Part shown: piece after piece, positions 26,255 through 33,884 of the stretch | How the letters are laid out: each line of letters starts with the position of its first letter | Numbering within the stretch: the first letter of the stretch is position 1 | Assembly: GCA_903901045.1 (NCBI GenBank) | Contig: CAIUPP010000029.1 | Span: forward strand, 1-64,000 | DNA from: an uncultured Planctomycetota bacterium | GTDB lineage: Bacteria; Planctomycetota; Brocadiia; CAIUPP01 | Direction: 5' to 3' | DNA: 64,000 nt | Made by a program: the position numbers and the translations under genes | Notes under the pieces: model-generated | The model's input: the letters and a program-made list of their open reading frames with translations, nothing else | The model's database searches: none | Told to the model about the DNA's origin: nothing

Positions 26255-27670
26255 ATGAATCTGACGCTGCCTGTCTTTCGCATCCTGGACGAAGCCACGC
26301 GCAACCGCGTTCAGCAGCAGGCGCTGGAGCTTCTGCGGATACAGGGGTTCCGCGTGCATTCCAAAGCCATCCGCCAGAGACTGGGAGCCGCAGGCGCGCG
26401 CGTGGACGAGGCCCGCGAAGTCGTGACGCTGCCGCCCGAACTGGTCGCCCAGGCTGTCGCCTCCTCCGCCAGAGAATTCACTCTGAAGGACCTCGATGAG
26501 CGCCCCGTGCGATTCGCCGCGGGAACCATCCTCGACACGGTCACCACCTACACCGAAGCGGTGAAATGGCTGGACTACGGGGCGACCACGTTCCGCGCGT
26601 CGCGGCTTGAAGATCTGCGGACGGGGCTGATCCTGGCGGATGCGCTTCCGCTGGTGGCGCAGACCGGCGTGGTGGTCTGGCCGGGCGACCTGCCGGTCGA
26701 GCAGCAGTTTCGGGCCGCACTGTGCGCCATCTTCACCACGACCCGGAAGGTCCTGGTCTTCGGTCTGCAAAATCTGGAGCATGCCCGCCTGGTCCTCGAT
26801 GCGCAGAGCGTGGCGGCTCCGGGGCGCGACCTCCAGCGGCAGCCCTATTGCCTGTTCGTAAGCTCCCCCACCAGTCCCTTCGTCCTTGACCTGGACTCGG
26901 GCGAGACGCTGATTTTCGGGCTGGAGCATGGCATGGTCCCCGTGCTCGCTCCATGCCCCATGGCCGGCGGAACATCGCAGTTCTCCCTCATCGGCACGGT
27001 CCTGCAGCAAGTGGCGGAGAATCTGTTCATGCTGACGGCGAAGCACGCCATCCGGCCGGAATCCCCCGCACTCTGGGGCGGCGCGGGCGCGGCGATGGAT
27101 ATGAAGGCCGGCGACGTATCCTACGGCGGGGTGGAGCGCAGCCTGATTATGCTGGCGAACATCGACATGGCCTGCCATTTTGGAATACCCTGCCACTCCC
27201 CCTCCGCCTCCGCGGACAGTTGTCTGCTCGACGCGCAGTTGGGCGCGGAGAAGACCTGGACTTACCTGACGCGGGCGCTCAGCCGCGCCGCCACCGGCAT
27301 GGGGATCGGCGCGGTCGGCAACGGCAAGGCGGTGTCCGCTGAAGCCATGGTGATCGACGCGGACATCCTTCGCTCCATCGCGCGCCTGCGCCAGGGAATC
27401 GAGGCAGACCATCTCGACAGGGCCGCGAAGGACATTCTGGAAGCGGGGCCTGGCGGCAATTTCATGATGAGCGAGGTAACACTTGACTTGCTGCGCGAGG
27501 GCCGGGAATACTACTATCCGGTGACGTTCAACCGGAAAGGGGCCGACGCGCCGCCGGCTCTTCAGCGCGCCCATGCGGAAGTCGAACGCATCCTTTCGGA
27601 ATGGCGCTGCCCGGTGCCTGAGCGCCGTTGCGCGGAACTGAAGAAGTTGCTGGGCGCGCCGGCCGAGTGA
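26255..27670 (+). CDS. Trimethylamine methyltransferase (MttB/MtgB) family protein
   Basis: 471 residues of the MttB fold. Motifs include the N-terminal LELLRIQGFRVHSKAIRQ, then PCPMAGGTSQFSLIG and EHG-rich segments in the middle, and the GPGGNFMMSEVTLDLLRE close. There is no in-frame amber codon, so it belongs to the non-pyrrolysine group, which includes glycine-betaine (MtgB), proline-betaine and carnitine demethylases that pass a methyl to a corrinoid protein. No corrinoid protein or RamA-type activator is nearby. It starts 4 bp after the C45 gene. Demethylation of a quaternary amine is the best guess. Confidence 0.82.
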   Translation: MNLTLPVFRILDEATRNRVQQQALELLRIQGFRVHSKAIRQRLGAAGARVDEAREVVTLPPELVAQAVASSAREFTLKDLDERPVRFAAGTILDTVTTYTEAVKWLDYGATTFRASRLEDLRTGLILADALPLVAQTGVVVWPGDLPVEQQFRAALCAIFTTTRKVLVFGLQNLEHARLVLDAQSVAAPGRDLQRQPYCLFVSSPTSPFVLDLDSGETLIFGLEHGMVPVLAPCPMAGGTSQFSLIGTVLQQVAENLFMLTAKHAIRPESPALWGGAGAAMDMKAGDVSYGGVERSLIMLANIDMACHFGIPCHSPSASADSCLLDAQLGAEKTWTYLTRALSRAATGMGIGAVGNGKAVSAEAMVIDADILRSIARLRQGIEADHLDRAAKDILEAGPGGNFMMSEVTLDLLREGREYYYPVTFNRKGADAPPALQRAHAEVERILSEWRCPVPERRCAELKKLLGAPAE

Positions 27671-27706
27671 TCTCCATCGCAAAAGGCAGGGAAGCGACCG
27701 CTTACT

Positions 27707-28441
27707 ATGGTGATTGACAGCTACACGACGCCGGGCACGGAGCGCGAGACTGCGCTGAGCGCCGGGGAACTCCTGAAGGCGATGGATCGCGCCGGGGTGG
27801 AGCGGGCCGTCATCGCCCCGCAAGACCGCGAGATCGCCGTGCGCCACGCGGAGGGCAATGACCGCATTCTGAAATTGGCCTCGGCGTCCGGCGGCAGGTT
27901 CATTCCCGCCTGCTCGGTCAGTCCCTGGCGCGGCGAGGAGGGATTGCGTCTGCTGCGCGAGGCCTCGCGCTGCGGCGCCAAAATGCTCGTGCTCGCGCCG
28001 ATGTTGCAGGGGTTCATCCCCACCGACGAAATCGCCGACCCGCTGTTGAAGCTCGCCGGGGAACTGCGAATGCCGGTCTACGTGCACACCGGCCCGCATT
28101 CGGCGGGAGGGCCGACGCAGGGGGTCCTGATGGCGGAGGCGCACCCCGGCACGAATTTCATTCTGGGCCATTGCGGCAGCACCGATCATGCCTGGGACAT
28201 GCCGGTGATTCTCCAGCGCAACCGGCTGCCCAACGTCTGGTATGAGGCGAGCCTCGTCCGGCCGTGGGCCGTGCCGGGCTATCTGAAGGCGGCGGGGTCG
28301 TCGCGCATTATTTTCGGGACCGCGATGCCGCGCAACGACATGGAATTCGAGTTGGCGCAACTCCGGCGGCTTCTCCCGGAGGAGGAGCACCCGGACGTGT
28401 ACGGCGGGAACCTGGCCCGGCTGCTTGGCGAAGGAGCGTAG
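27707..28441 (+). CDS. Amidohydrolase-fold protein lacking metal ligands
   Basis: 244 residues that align by eye with amidohydrolase-2 proteins, but the N-terminal HxH is missing: the protein opens VIDSYTT where active relatives have IDxHxH. The His of the third strand (PVYVHTGPH near 125) and of ILGHCGS near 151 remain. The closing GSD motif reads GTAMP, so the Asp is absent as well. It may be a non-catalytic partner of the intact paralogue at 28446-29213, five bases downstream. AAGGAG of that paralogue lies in its last codons, indicating coupling. Confidence 0.7.
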   Translation: MVIDSYTTPGTERETALSAGELLKAMDRAGVERAVIAPQDREIAVRHAEGNDRILKLASASGGRFIPACSVSPWRGEEGLRLLREASRCGAKMLVLAPMLQGFIPTDEIADPLLKLAGELRMPVYVHTGPHSAGGPTQGVLMAEAHPGTNFILGHCGSTDHAWDMPVILQRNRLPNVWYEASLVRPWAVPGYLKAAGSSRIIFGTAMPRNDMEFELAQLRRLLPEEEHPDVYGGNLARLLGEGA

Positions 28442-28445
28442 CCCA

Positions 28446-29213
28446 ATGATCGACTGCCACACTCACTGGGGCAGAGCCTGGACCGAGCGCGACGGCCTCG
28501 ATCCCCGGCGGTGGCTCGAACCGCTGACCGCGCACGGGGTTCAGCGCGCGATGGTGATGCCCGAAGAGGGTCTCCTGGATGCCGGACGGATAGGCCGGGA
28601 CAACGACCGGGTCGCCGCCGTGTGCGCCAGGTCCGATGGACGCATGATCCCCTGCTGCACGGTCAACCTGTGGATGCGCGAGGAGGCGGCCCGCGAGACG
28701 CGCCGCTGCCTGGGCGACCTGGGGATGCGCGGCATCAAGTTCCACCCCTGGCTCCAGGGGGGGAGCGTCAGCTCGCCGCTCATGGACGAGGTGTGCGAGT
28801 TGGCGGCGGAGTACGGCGTGCCCGTCCTCTTTCACGACGGCACGCCGCCGTTCTGCCTGCCGTCTCAGATGGCATTGCTTGCCCGGCGTCACCCCGGGGT
28901 TCAGATCGTGCTGGGGCACAGCGGGTTGTTCGAGCACTGGCGCGAGGCGATTGCCGCGCTCAAGGGGACGCCCAACCTCTGGGGTTGCCTCTGCGGCCCT
29001 CACGTGGCGGCGATGCGCGAGATCGTCCGCCAGTGCGACCTCTCGCGTCTTCTCTGGGGCACCGATCACGGCTACGGCCTGGCGGATGTCTACCAATACC
29101 GTTTTCCGCTGATGGACACTCTCCGCCTCAGCGACGCCGCGCGGCAGGCGATTTTCGACGACAACCCGGCGCGGCTCCTGCGGGGTCCGGCGTCGGCGAG
29201 CAAAATCCGATGA
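28446..29213 (+). CDS. Amidohydrolase (amidohydrolase-2) family protein, complete active site
   Basis: 255 residues from ATG at 28446. The metal ligands are complete: MIDCHTHWG (His5, His7), GIKFHPW, IVLGHSG and the closing GTDHGYG with Asp. AAGGAG lies 8 bp before the start within the end of the preceding gene. Together with the degenerate paralogue just upstream it may form a heteromer. It ends in a 4-bp ATGA overlap with the AAC(3)-like gene. Substrate unknown. Confidence 0.82.
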   Translation: MIDCHTHWGRAWTERDGLDPRRWLEPLTAHGVQRAMVMPEEGLLDAGRIGRDNDRVAAVCARSDGRMIPCCTVNLWMREEAARETRRCLGDLGMRGIKFHPWLQGGSVSSPLMDEVCELAAEYGVPVLFHDGTPPFCLPSQMALLARRHPGVQIVLGHSGLFEHWREAIAALKGTPNLWGCLCGPHVAAMREIVRQCDLSRLLWGTDHGYGLADVYQYRFPLMDTLRLSDAARQAIFDDNPARLLRGPASASKIR

Positions 29214-30025
29214 GCGCGCAGGAAGCATGGACGAAGAACCGGCTGGTTGCCGCATTCCGGGAAATCGGTCTGGTCTCCGGCGACGGCGTGATCGTGCACA
29301 GCGCGTGCAGCAGCCTCGGCGCAGTGGAGGGGGGCGCCGACGCGGTCATTGACGCGCTTCTGGAAGCCGTGGGGCCGAAGGGAAACCTGATGCTCCCCAC
29401 GTTCAATTACACCCGACCCCTGCCCGAGCCCTATTACGATCCGGCGGAGACTCCGGGACGCACCGGCATCCTCTCGGAGATCGGGCGCCAGCGGCCCGGC
29501 GCGCTGCGCAGCCTCCATCCCACTCACTCCGTCGCCGTCATCGGGCCGGAGGCGGAGCGCCTGACGCGCGACCACCTAGCCTGCCGCGCGTTCGGGATGG
29601 GCAGTCCGATCGACCGCATGGCCGCCATGGATGGAAAAGTCCTTCTGATCGGCGTGGGCCAGATCGCCAACAGCACCATACACATTGCCGAGGAGTATGC
29701 GGGAATTCCCAAGGTCTCGTGGTACGACCCGTTGCCGAAGGCCAAAGTGCGGCTGCCCGACGGCCGGGTTATCGAGCACACCCTGGACAGTTCATGCTCC
29801 TGCTCGGCGGCCTTCGGCGGGGCGGAAGGCGCGCTGCGCCGTTACGGAGAGATTCGCGACCTGCGCGCGGGAAATGGCAGTCTTCAACTCATGCGGGGCT
29901 CCGACGTGATCCGCCGCGTCCGCAGTCTGCTCACCGAAAAAGCGGACAGCCTGCTCTGCACCGCGCCGGGATGCAAGCCCTGCAGCGGGGCGCGCGCCCT
30001 GTTGCGCCAACGGGGGCGCCTGTGA
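29210..30025 (+). CDS. AAC(3)-family N-acetyltransferase
   Basis: 271 residues. Signature motifs of the antibiotic NAT family are present: VIVHSACSSLG near 29, SLHPTHSVAVIG near 100, and LLIGVGQIANSTIHIAEEY near 145, the last containing the His/Glu positions used in catalysis. The C-terminal part is rich in cysteine (SSCSCSAAFG and CTAPGCKPC), which is unusual and may bind a metal. In catabolic or biosynthetic clusters these enzymes acetylate amines other than aminoglycosides, so no resistance role is claimed. It is the last gene of the plus-strand operon and starts in an ATGA overlap. Confidence 0.85.
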   Translation: MSAQEAWTKNRLVAAFREIGLVSGDGVIVHSACSSLGAVEGGADAVIDALLEAVGPKGNLMLPTFNYTRPLPEPYYDPAETPGRTGILSEIGRQRPGALRSLHPTHSVAVIGPEAERLTRDHLACRAFGMGSPIDRMAAMDGKVLLIGVGQIANSTIHIAEEYAGIPKVSWYDPLPKAKVRLPDGRVIEHTLDSSCSCSAAFGGAEGALRRYGEIRDLRAGNGSLQLMRGSDVIRRVRSLLTEKADSLLCTAPGCKPCSGARALLRQRGRL

Positions 30026-30103
30026 GCATCGCCCGCGCTCAGGCCGCTCGGGAGAACGCGGGGATCCTCCGTTCCGAAAGAAACGCCGCCCGTCCAGATC
30101 GGC

Positions 30104-32575
30104 TTACCCGCCGCAGGGGACATAGTCGATGCGGGCGATCTCGATCTTTCCCTGCCGCACCTCGACGAACGGCTTGCCCTCCCGGACCCCCACCGTCCCG
30201 TAGCCTGTGGCCGTGGACAGGAAGGCGCGGAAGTCGCCGGGGATGCTCGGCTTCAGGATGAGGCGCTTCTCGACCGCGTCGTACCGCGCGCCGGTGAGCC
30301 CCTGGAGCATGGCATAGGAAGCCATGGCGCGGGCGTACCAGTGGCCGCATTCGTATTCGTTGAAGGGGTTGCGGATGCGCCCGTCGTAGCGCGCGCGGCA
30401 GAGGCGAACGATGTCCAGACCCTCCTGAACCAACCCGTGCATCATCAGGTGCGCGGCCACCTGGTATTCGATTCCGGTCCACACCTCGTCGCTGTATGGG
30501 AACGGCAGCGAGAGGCGGCCCCCCTTCGGCCAGGTGCACAGGAGCAAGCCGCCATCCTTCCCGAAGGCGTACGTCGGGCGCTGGGTGTCGACGTGGGCCG
30601 TGAGGTCCTGTCGCAGGTTGTACTTGTGAACGGCCCGCAGGTGGCTGGTCACTTTGTCGTGGTCGAGGAATTCCCCCACGCCGCAGGCGGCGGCGATCAT
30701 CGCGCCGAGGACGCCGTCGGCCAGGCAGCCCCGCCCGTATTGGTACTTGGGACCCTCCTTCTGTAGCAACTGGACGGCCTCGGGCGAATAGCGGCCGGTG
30801 GCGTTCACGACCTGGAGCTTGGTGGGGTCGCCGGCGCGAAGACCTTCCCACTCGACCTTCTGGAAGAAATACTCGCCGTCGAAGAGCTCCTTCTCCATGG
30901 CCTCGCGCCCGCGCCTGGAAAGGTCGGCGTAGAGTTGCACTTCTTCGCCGAGCGCGCGGCCGATGGCGAGGGCGGCCACCAGCGCGCCGAGGTAGAAGCT
31001 GGTGCACATGCCGTCCGGGCCCCAGAATTCGATGTCGTACGTGTTGTGGTGCGGCTCGCGCACGAGGCCGAGGTGGTCCGGGTCCCAGGTCTCGATGCAG
31101 TAATTCAGGCTCTCTTTCACGCGCGGCCACATCTTCCGCAACCACTGCGTATCGCCGGAGATGCGCCAGTCGCGATGCACCTTCATGATCCCGCCGAGCT
31201 GGCCGTCGGCGGCGGCGTGGAAGTCGTGCAGAACGGGGCGGATCGGCAGCGAGGCGCGGAAGAACTGATGACCGCGTTCATCCTGGCTGTCGAAGAATTC
31301 CGTCTCGCGCATGGAGCGCTCCAGCGCGGGGAAGAGGTGCGGCATGGCCTGGGCGTAGTTCCAGACGTGGGTGCAGGAGCCCGCGCAGCAGCCGGTGTTG
31401 TCGCCGCAGCCTTCCCATCCCCAGAAACGGCCGTCCGCCTGGCGCAGGCAGGTGGGGGATTTCAGGATGGTCAGGTTGGCGGAGACCGCCTCGACGACCT
31501 CCGGCGGGAGCGTGGTGTCGTAGAAGCATCGGCTGAACCGGACGCTCTTCTTCCGGAGCTTGTCGTAGTTCTCGCGCCAGTACCGGGCGACGGACTGGAT
31601 GTCGGGGAACGCGCCGGCGTACCAGGGACGGTACCGCGGCGGTTCCTTCCGGGCCGGCTGATTGCACGAGCAGTCGCCTGATCCGCAGGATGCGGGGACG
31701 GGCTCTTTCCCGTAGGCTTGGTCGGATTCCGGCACATACCATGAGAGCATGAGACGGACGCTCTGCTCTTCGCCGGGGGCGAGGCGCAGGGGGACGAAGA
31801 GGCTCGCGCCGGTGCTCACCATGCCCTCGGTGACGGGGGGCCGGGAGATCAACTCCCCCGCTTCGACGTCGCGCCAGGCGATGGCTTGCGGGTCGGACCA
31901 GCCGCCCCGGAACCAAGCGCAATTCACCGCGACCGTTTCGGCATCCGTCGTGACGCAGAAGTCCCCCCGCTGCCAGGGGGCGTCCTTGATCGCGTCCTGC
32001 CGGAGAATGAAGCCGTTCTCCGCCGCTGCCACGTAATTCCCCTCGTTCTCGATCGCCATCAGGTTCTTGCTGTTGAAGGAGTAGACCGCATCGACTCCCT
32101 TCGATGAGGCGTTCTTGAAGCGGTATTCGAGCGCGGCGACGGGCAGGCTGGAGTTATCCGCATCGCCGGGGATGAAGGGGCTCCAGCCGGTGATCTCCAC
32201 GCGCAGCGGAATGAGCGGGTCGCGCAGCGTGATGACGCCGAAGGGGAAGCGGGTTTTGAATGTCGCGGAGGCGAAGCGCGGAAGCCCGTAGGTCCTGTTG
32301 CGCAGTCCGTTTCCGGCGAGGGGCTGACCGAACGCTTTGAACGCCGGCACGGGGCCTTCCAGGACGCGCGCGAGGTTGGCGGCCCCTTTGATGCAAAGGG
32401 CGGAGTAGGCGTACGCTTCGTTGAATATGTCCGGCTTGTTGCGGAGGGAGAGGTGCGAAAGCGAGCCCGTCCCCTCCAGGCAGACCATGCCGGCGCCGAT
32501 CCCGCCCATCGGGAAGGCGACGCGATTCAGGTTCTCGCCGGTGTAAGGAGCGTTGAATTTGCGCTGCTTGGGCAT
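30104..32575 (-). CDS. GH116-family beta-glucosidase / glucosylceramidase-like
   Basis: 823 residues. The N-terminal beta-sandwich opens with AFPMGGIGAGMVCLEGTGSLS, cut here to the first 20 residues of the family hallmark. The C-terminal (alpha/alpha)6 toroid has WGWEGCGDNTGCCAGSCTH, DGQLGGIMKVHRDW near 458 and HHNTYDIEFWG near 512; the Asp of the last is the likely acid/base of GH116 (GBA2, TxGH116). No signal peptide is evident. It is the final gene of the 26-kb minus-strand run and converges with the AAC(3) gene across 78 bp in which no terminator is clear. Substrate likely a beta-linked glucoside or xyloside. Confidence 0.82.
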   Translation of the reverse strand: MPKQRKFNAPYTGENLNRVAFPMGGIGAGMVCLEGTGSLSHLSLRNKPDIFNEAYAYSALCIKGAANLARVLEGPVPAFKAFGQPLAGNGLRNRTYGLPRFASATFKTRFPFGVITLRDPLIPLRVEITGWSPFIPGDADNSSLPVAALEYRFKNASSKGVDAVYSFNSKNLMAIENEGNYVAAAENGFILRQDAIKDAPWQRGDFCVTTDAETVAVNCAWFRGGWSDPQAIAWRDVEAGELISRPPVTEGMVSTGASLFVPLRLAPGEEQSVRLMLSWYVPESDQAYGKEPVPASCGSGDCSCNQPARKEPPRYRPWYAGAFPDIQSVARYWRENYDKLRKKSVRFSRCFYDTTLPPEVVEAVSANLTILKSPTCLRQADGRFWGWEGCGDNTGCCAGSCTHVWNYAQAMPHLFPALERSMRETEFFDSQDERGHQFFRASLPIRPVLHDFHAAADGQLGGIMKVHRDWRISGDTQWLRKMWPRVKESLNYCIETWDPDHLGLVREPHHNTYDIEFWGPDGMCTSFYLGALVAALAIGRALGEEVQLYADLSRRGREAMEKELFDGEYFFQKVEWEGLRAGDPTKLQVVNATGRYSPEAVQLLQKEGPKYQYGRGCLADGVLGAMIAAACGVGEFLDHDKVTSHLRAVHKYNLRQDLTAHVDTQRPTYAFGKDGGLLLCTWPKGGRLSLPFPYSDEVWTGIEYQVAAHLMMHGLVQEGLDIVRLCRARYDGRIRNPFNEYECGHWYARAMASYAMLQGLTGARYDAVEKRLILKPSIPGDFRAFLSTATGYGTVGVREGKPFVEVRQGKIEIARIDYVPCGG

Positions 32576-32665
32576 GTTGACCTCTTTGCCGCGGCGCTGC
32601 GCGGCGCAAAAAAACAGAAGACTCCCCGCCGGTGCGACGGTCCGCGACGGACGTGAACCGGCGCG

Positions 32666-33856
32666 TCAGGATCTTGCGGCGTCCCGCAGATGCCGGTCGA
32701 ACCAGGCCGCGGCGTCACGCTGCAGCTCCGCGTCGTAACAATGCGGCTTGGGGGGATTATTGTTGGCGAAGCGGTCCGGGCAGCCCGCCCAGTCGTACCC
32801 CGCCTGGATTTGCCTTGCCGCTTCCTTCTGCGCCTCGGGCGGAAAAAGGGGGTCCTGCGCGCCGCTGATGACCATGCTCGCGTTGGGCGCGGCCAGGATC
32901 GTCAAATCGGGCACGTCCAGCCGGTCCCACACTCCCGGGAGAAGGCAGAAGGTGCCGATGGCGCCCTCCACGTTGTAGATCTGCTGGTAGTCGCCGGTGG
33001 TCATCCAGCAACCGCTGACCGACGCCTTCACGCGCGGGTCGAGAGCGGCCAGCATGTTCGTCCGCCAGCCTCCGCCGGAAAGGCCCGTGCAGCCGATCCG
33101 CCGGCCATCCACCTCCGGGCGGCTCAGGAGGTAGTCCACGCAGCGGCTGTCGTCCCAGTAGTTCACTCCCATCCAGGTCGTGCCGGCCCAGTTGAGCTGG
33201 CGGACCCCCAGGTAGAGCTGCTGGCACACGAGGTTCTGAAAGTAATGGTACTCGTCCAGCGTAAGCGCAAAGGGATCGAACGAGGCGGGGATTCCGTTGA
33301 ACCCGCGGGGAGCCCGCTCGCCGAAGTGGTGCGCGTCGATGACGATCACGGCATAGCCGCGCTTTGCGAACTCGTCGGCGAGATAGTTGCCGCCGTTGTA
33401 GGAGTCGCGCAATTCCTTCAGAACCGGGTGGTCGCGCCCGGTGTTGACGACGCGTTCCTTGCCGAACAGAATCGGCCCGCCCCACTCGTGGAAAACGACC
33501 AGGCCGGGCACGGGGCGCTTGATGCCCTTGGGCAGCAGGAAACAGCCGTTGACCCGGATCCAGGGGGTGGTGTTGAAGGCCACGCGCTCGAAGGTATAGT
33601 TCGGGCGATCCTGCCGCTCCAATATCTCCGCGCGAAGGTCCAGGGGGCCCGGATCATAATGGAGACCCTCCAGCACGCAGCGGTGGGCCAGTTCGCGCCA
33701 TTCCTCGAACCGCGCTTTGGGGTGCGCCTGGCGCCACTCCTCCGCATTCAGGTCGAGCGGCCGGTGATCGCGGATTCCGCGGATCACGCTCTCCAGATTG
33801 CCGTACTGGAAGAGCGCCTTCCGCTCCGTTTTGAGATCGCTGATGTGCTTCCGCAT
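32666..33856 (-). CDS. Alpha/beta-hydrolase, acetyl-xylan-esterase-like
   Basis: 396 residues of the large alpha/beta-hydrolase type. The oxyanion region is VFHEWGGP near 123, the nucleophile Ser is in GCTGLSGGGWRT near 257, the acid is likely the Asp in SGAQDPLFPP near 333, and the His is in KPHCYD near 370. Related proteins deacetylate xylan or cleave other ester groups from glycans. No signal peptide is seen. It lies between the PcRGLX-like and GH116-like genes (28 bp and 90 bp gaps), consistent with a side-chain esterase in the same locus. Confidence 0.8.
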   Translation of the reverse strand: MRKHISDLKTERKALFQYGNLESVIRGIRDHRPLDLNAEEWRQAHPKARFEEWRELAHRCVLEGLHYDPGPLDLRAEILERQDRPNYTFERVAFNTTPWIRVNGCFLLPKGIKRPVPGLVVFHEWGGPILFGKERVVNTGRDHPVLKELRDSYNGGNYLADEFAKRGYAVIVIDAHHFGERAPRGFNGIPASFDPFALTLDEYHYFQNLVCQQLYLGVRQLNWAGTTWMGVNYWDDSRCVDYLLSRPEVDGRRIGCTGLSGGGWRTNMLAALDPRVKASVSGCWMTTGDYQQIYNVEGAIGTFCLLPGVWDRLDVPDLTILAAPNASMVISGAQDPLFPPEAQKEAARQIQAGYDWAGCPDRFANNNPPKPHCYDAELQRDAAAWFDRHLRDAARS

Positions 33857-33884
33857 GGAGTCTCCTCTTCAGAACTTCCCGCTT

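Noticed and set aside
26255-27670. Pyrrolysine-containing trimethylamine methyltransferase.
   Set aside because: The frame, and that at 39258-40685, has no internal TAG; both fit the non-pyrrolysine MtgB-type group.
29210-30025. Aminoglycoside resistance gene.
   Set aside because: The family motifs fit, but the gene sits at the end of a catabolic operon with overlapping starts, and family members acetylate many other amines. Resistance is not supported.
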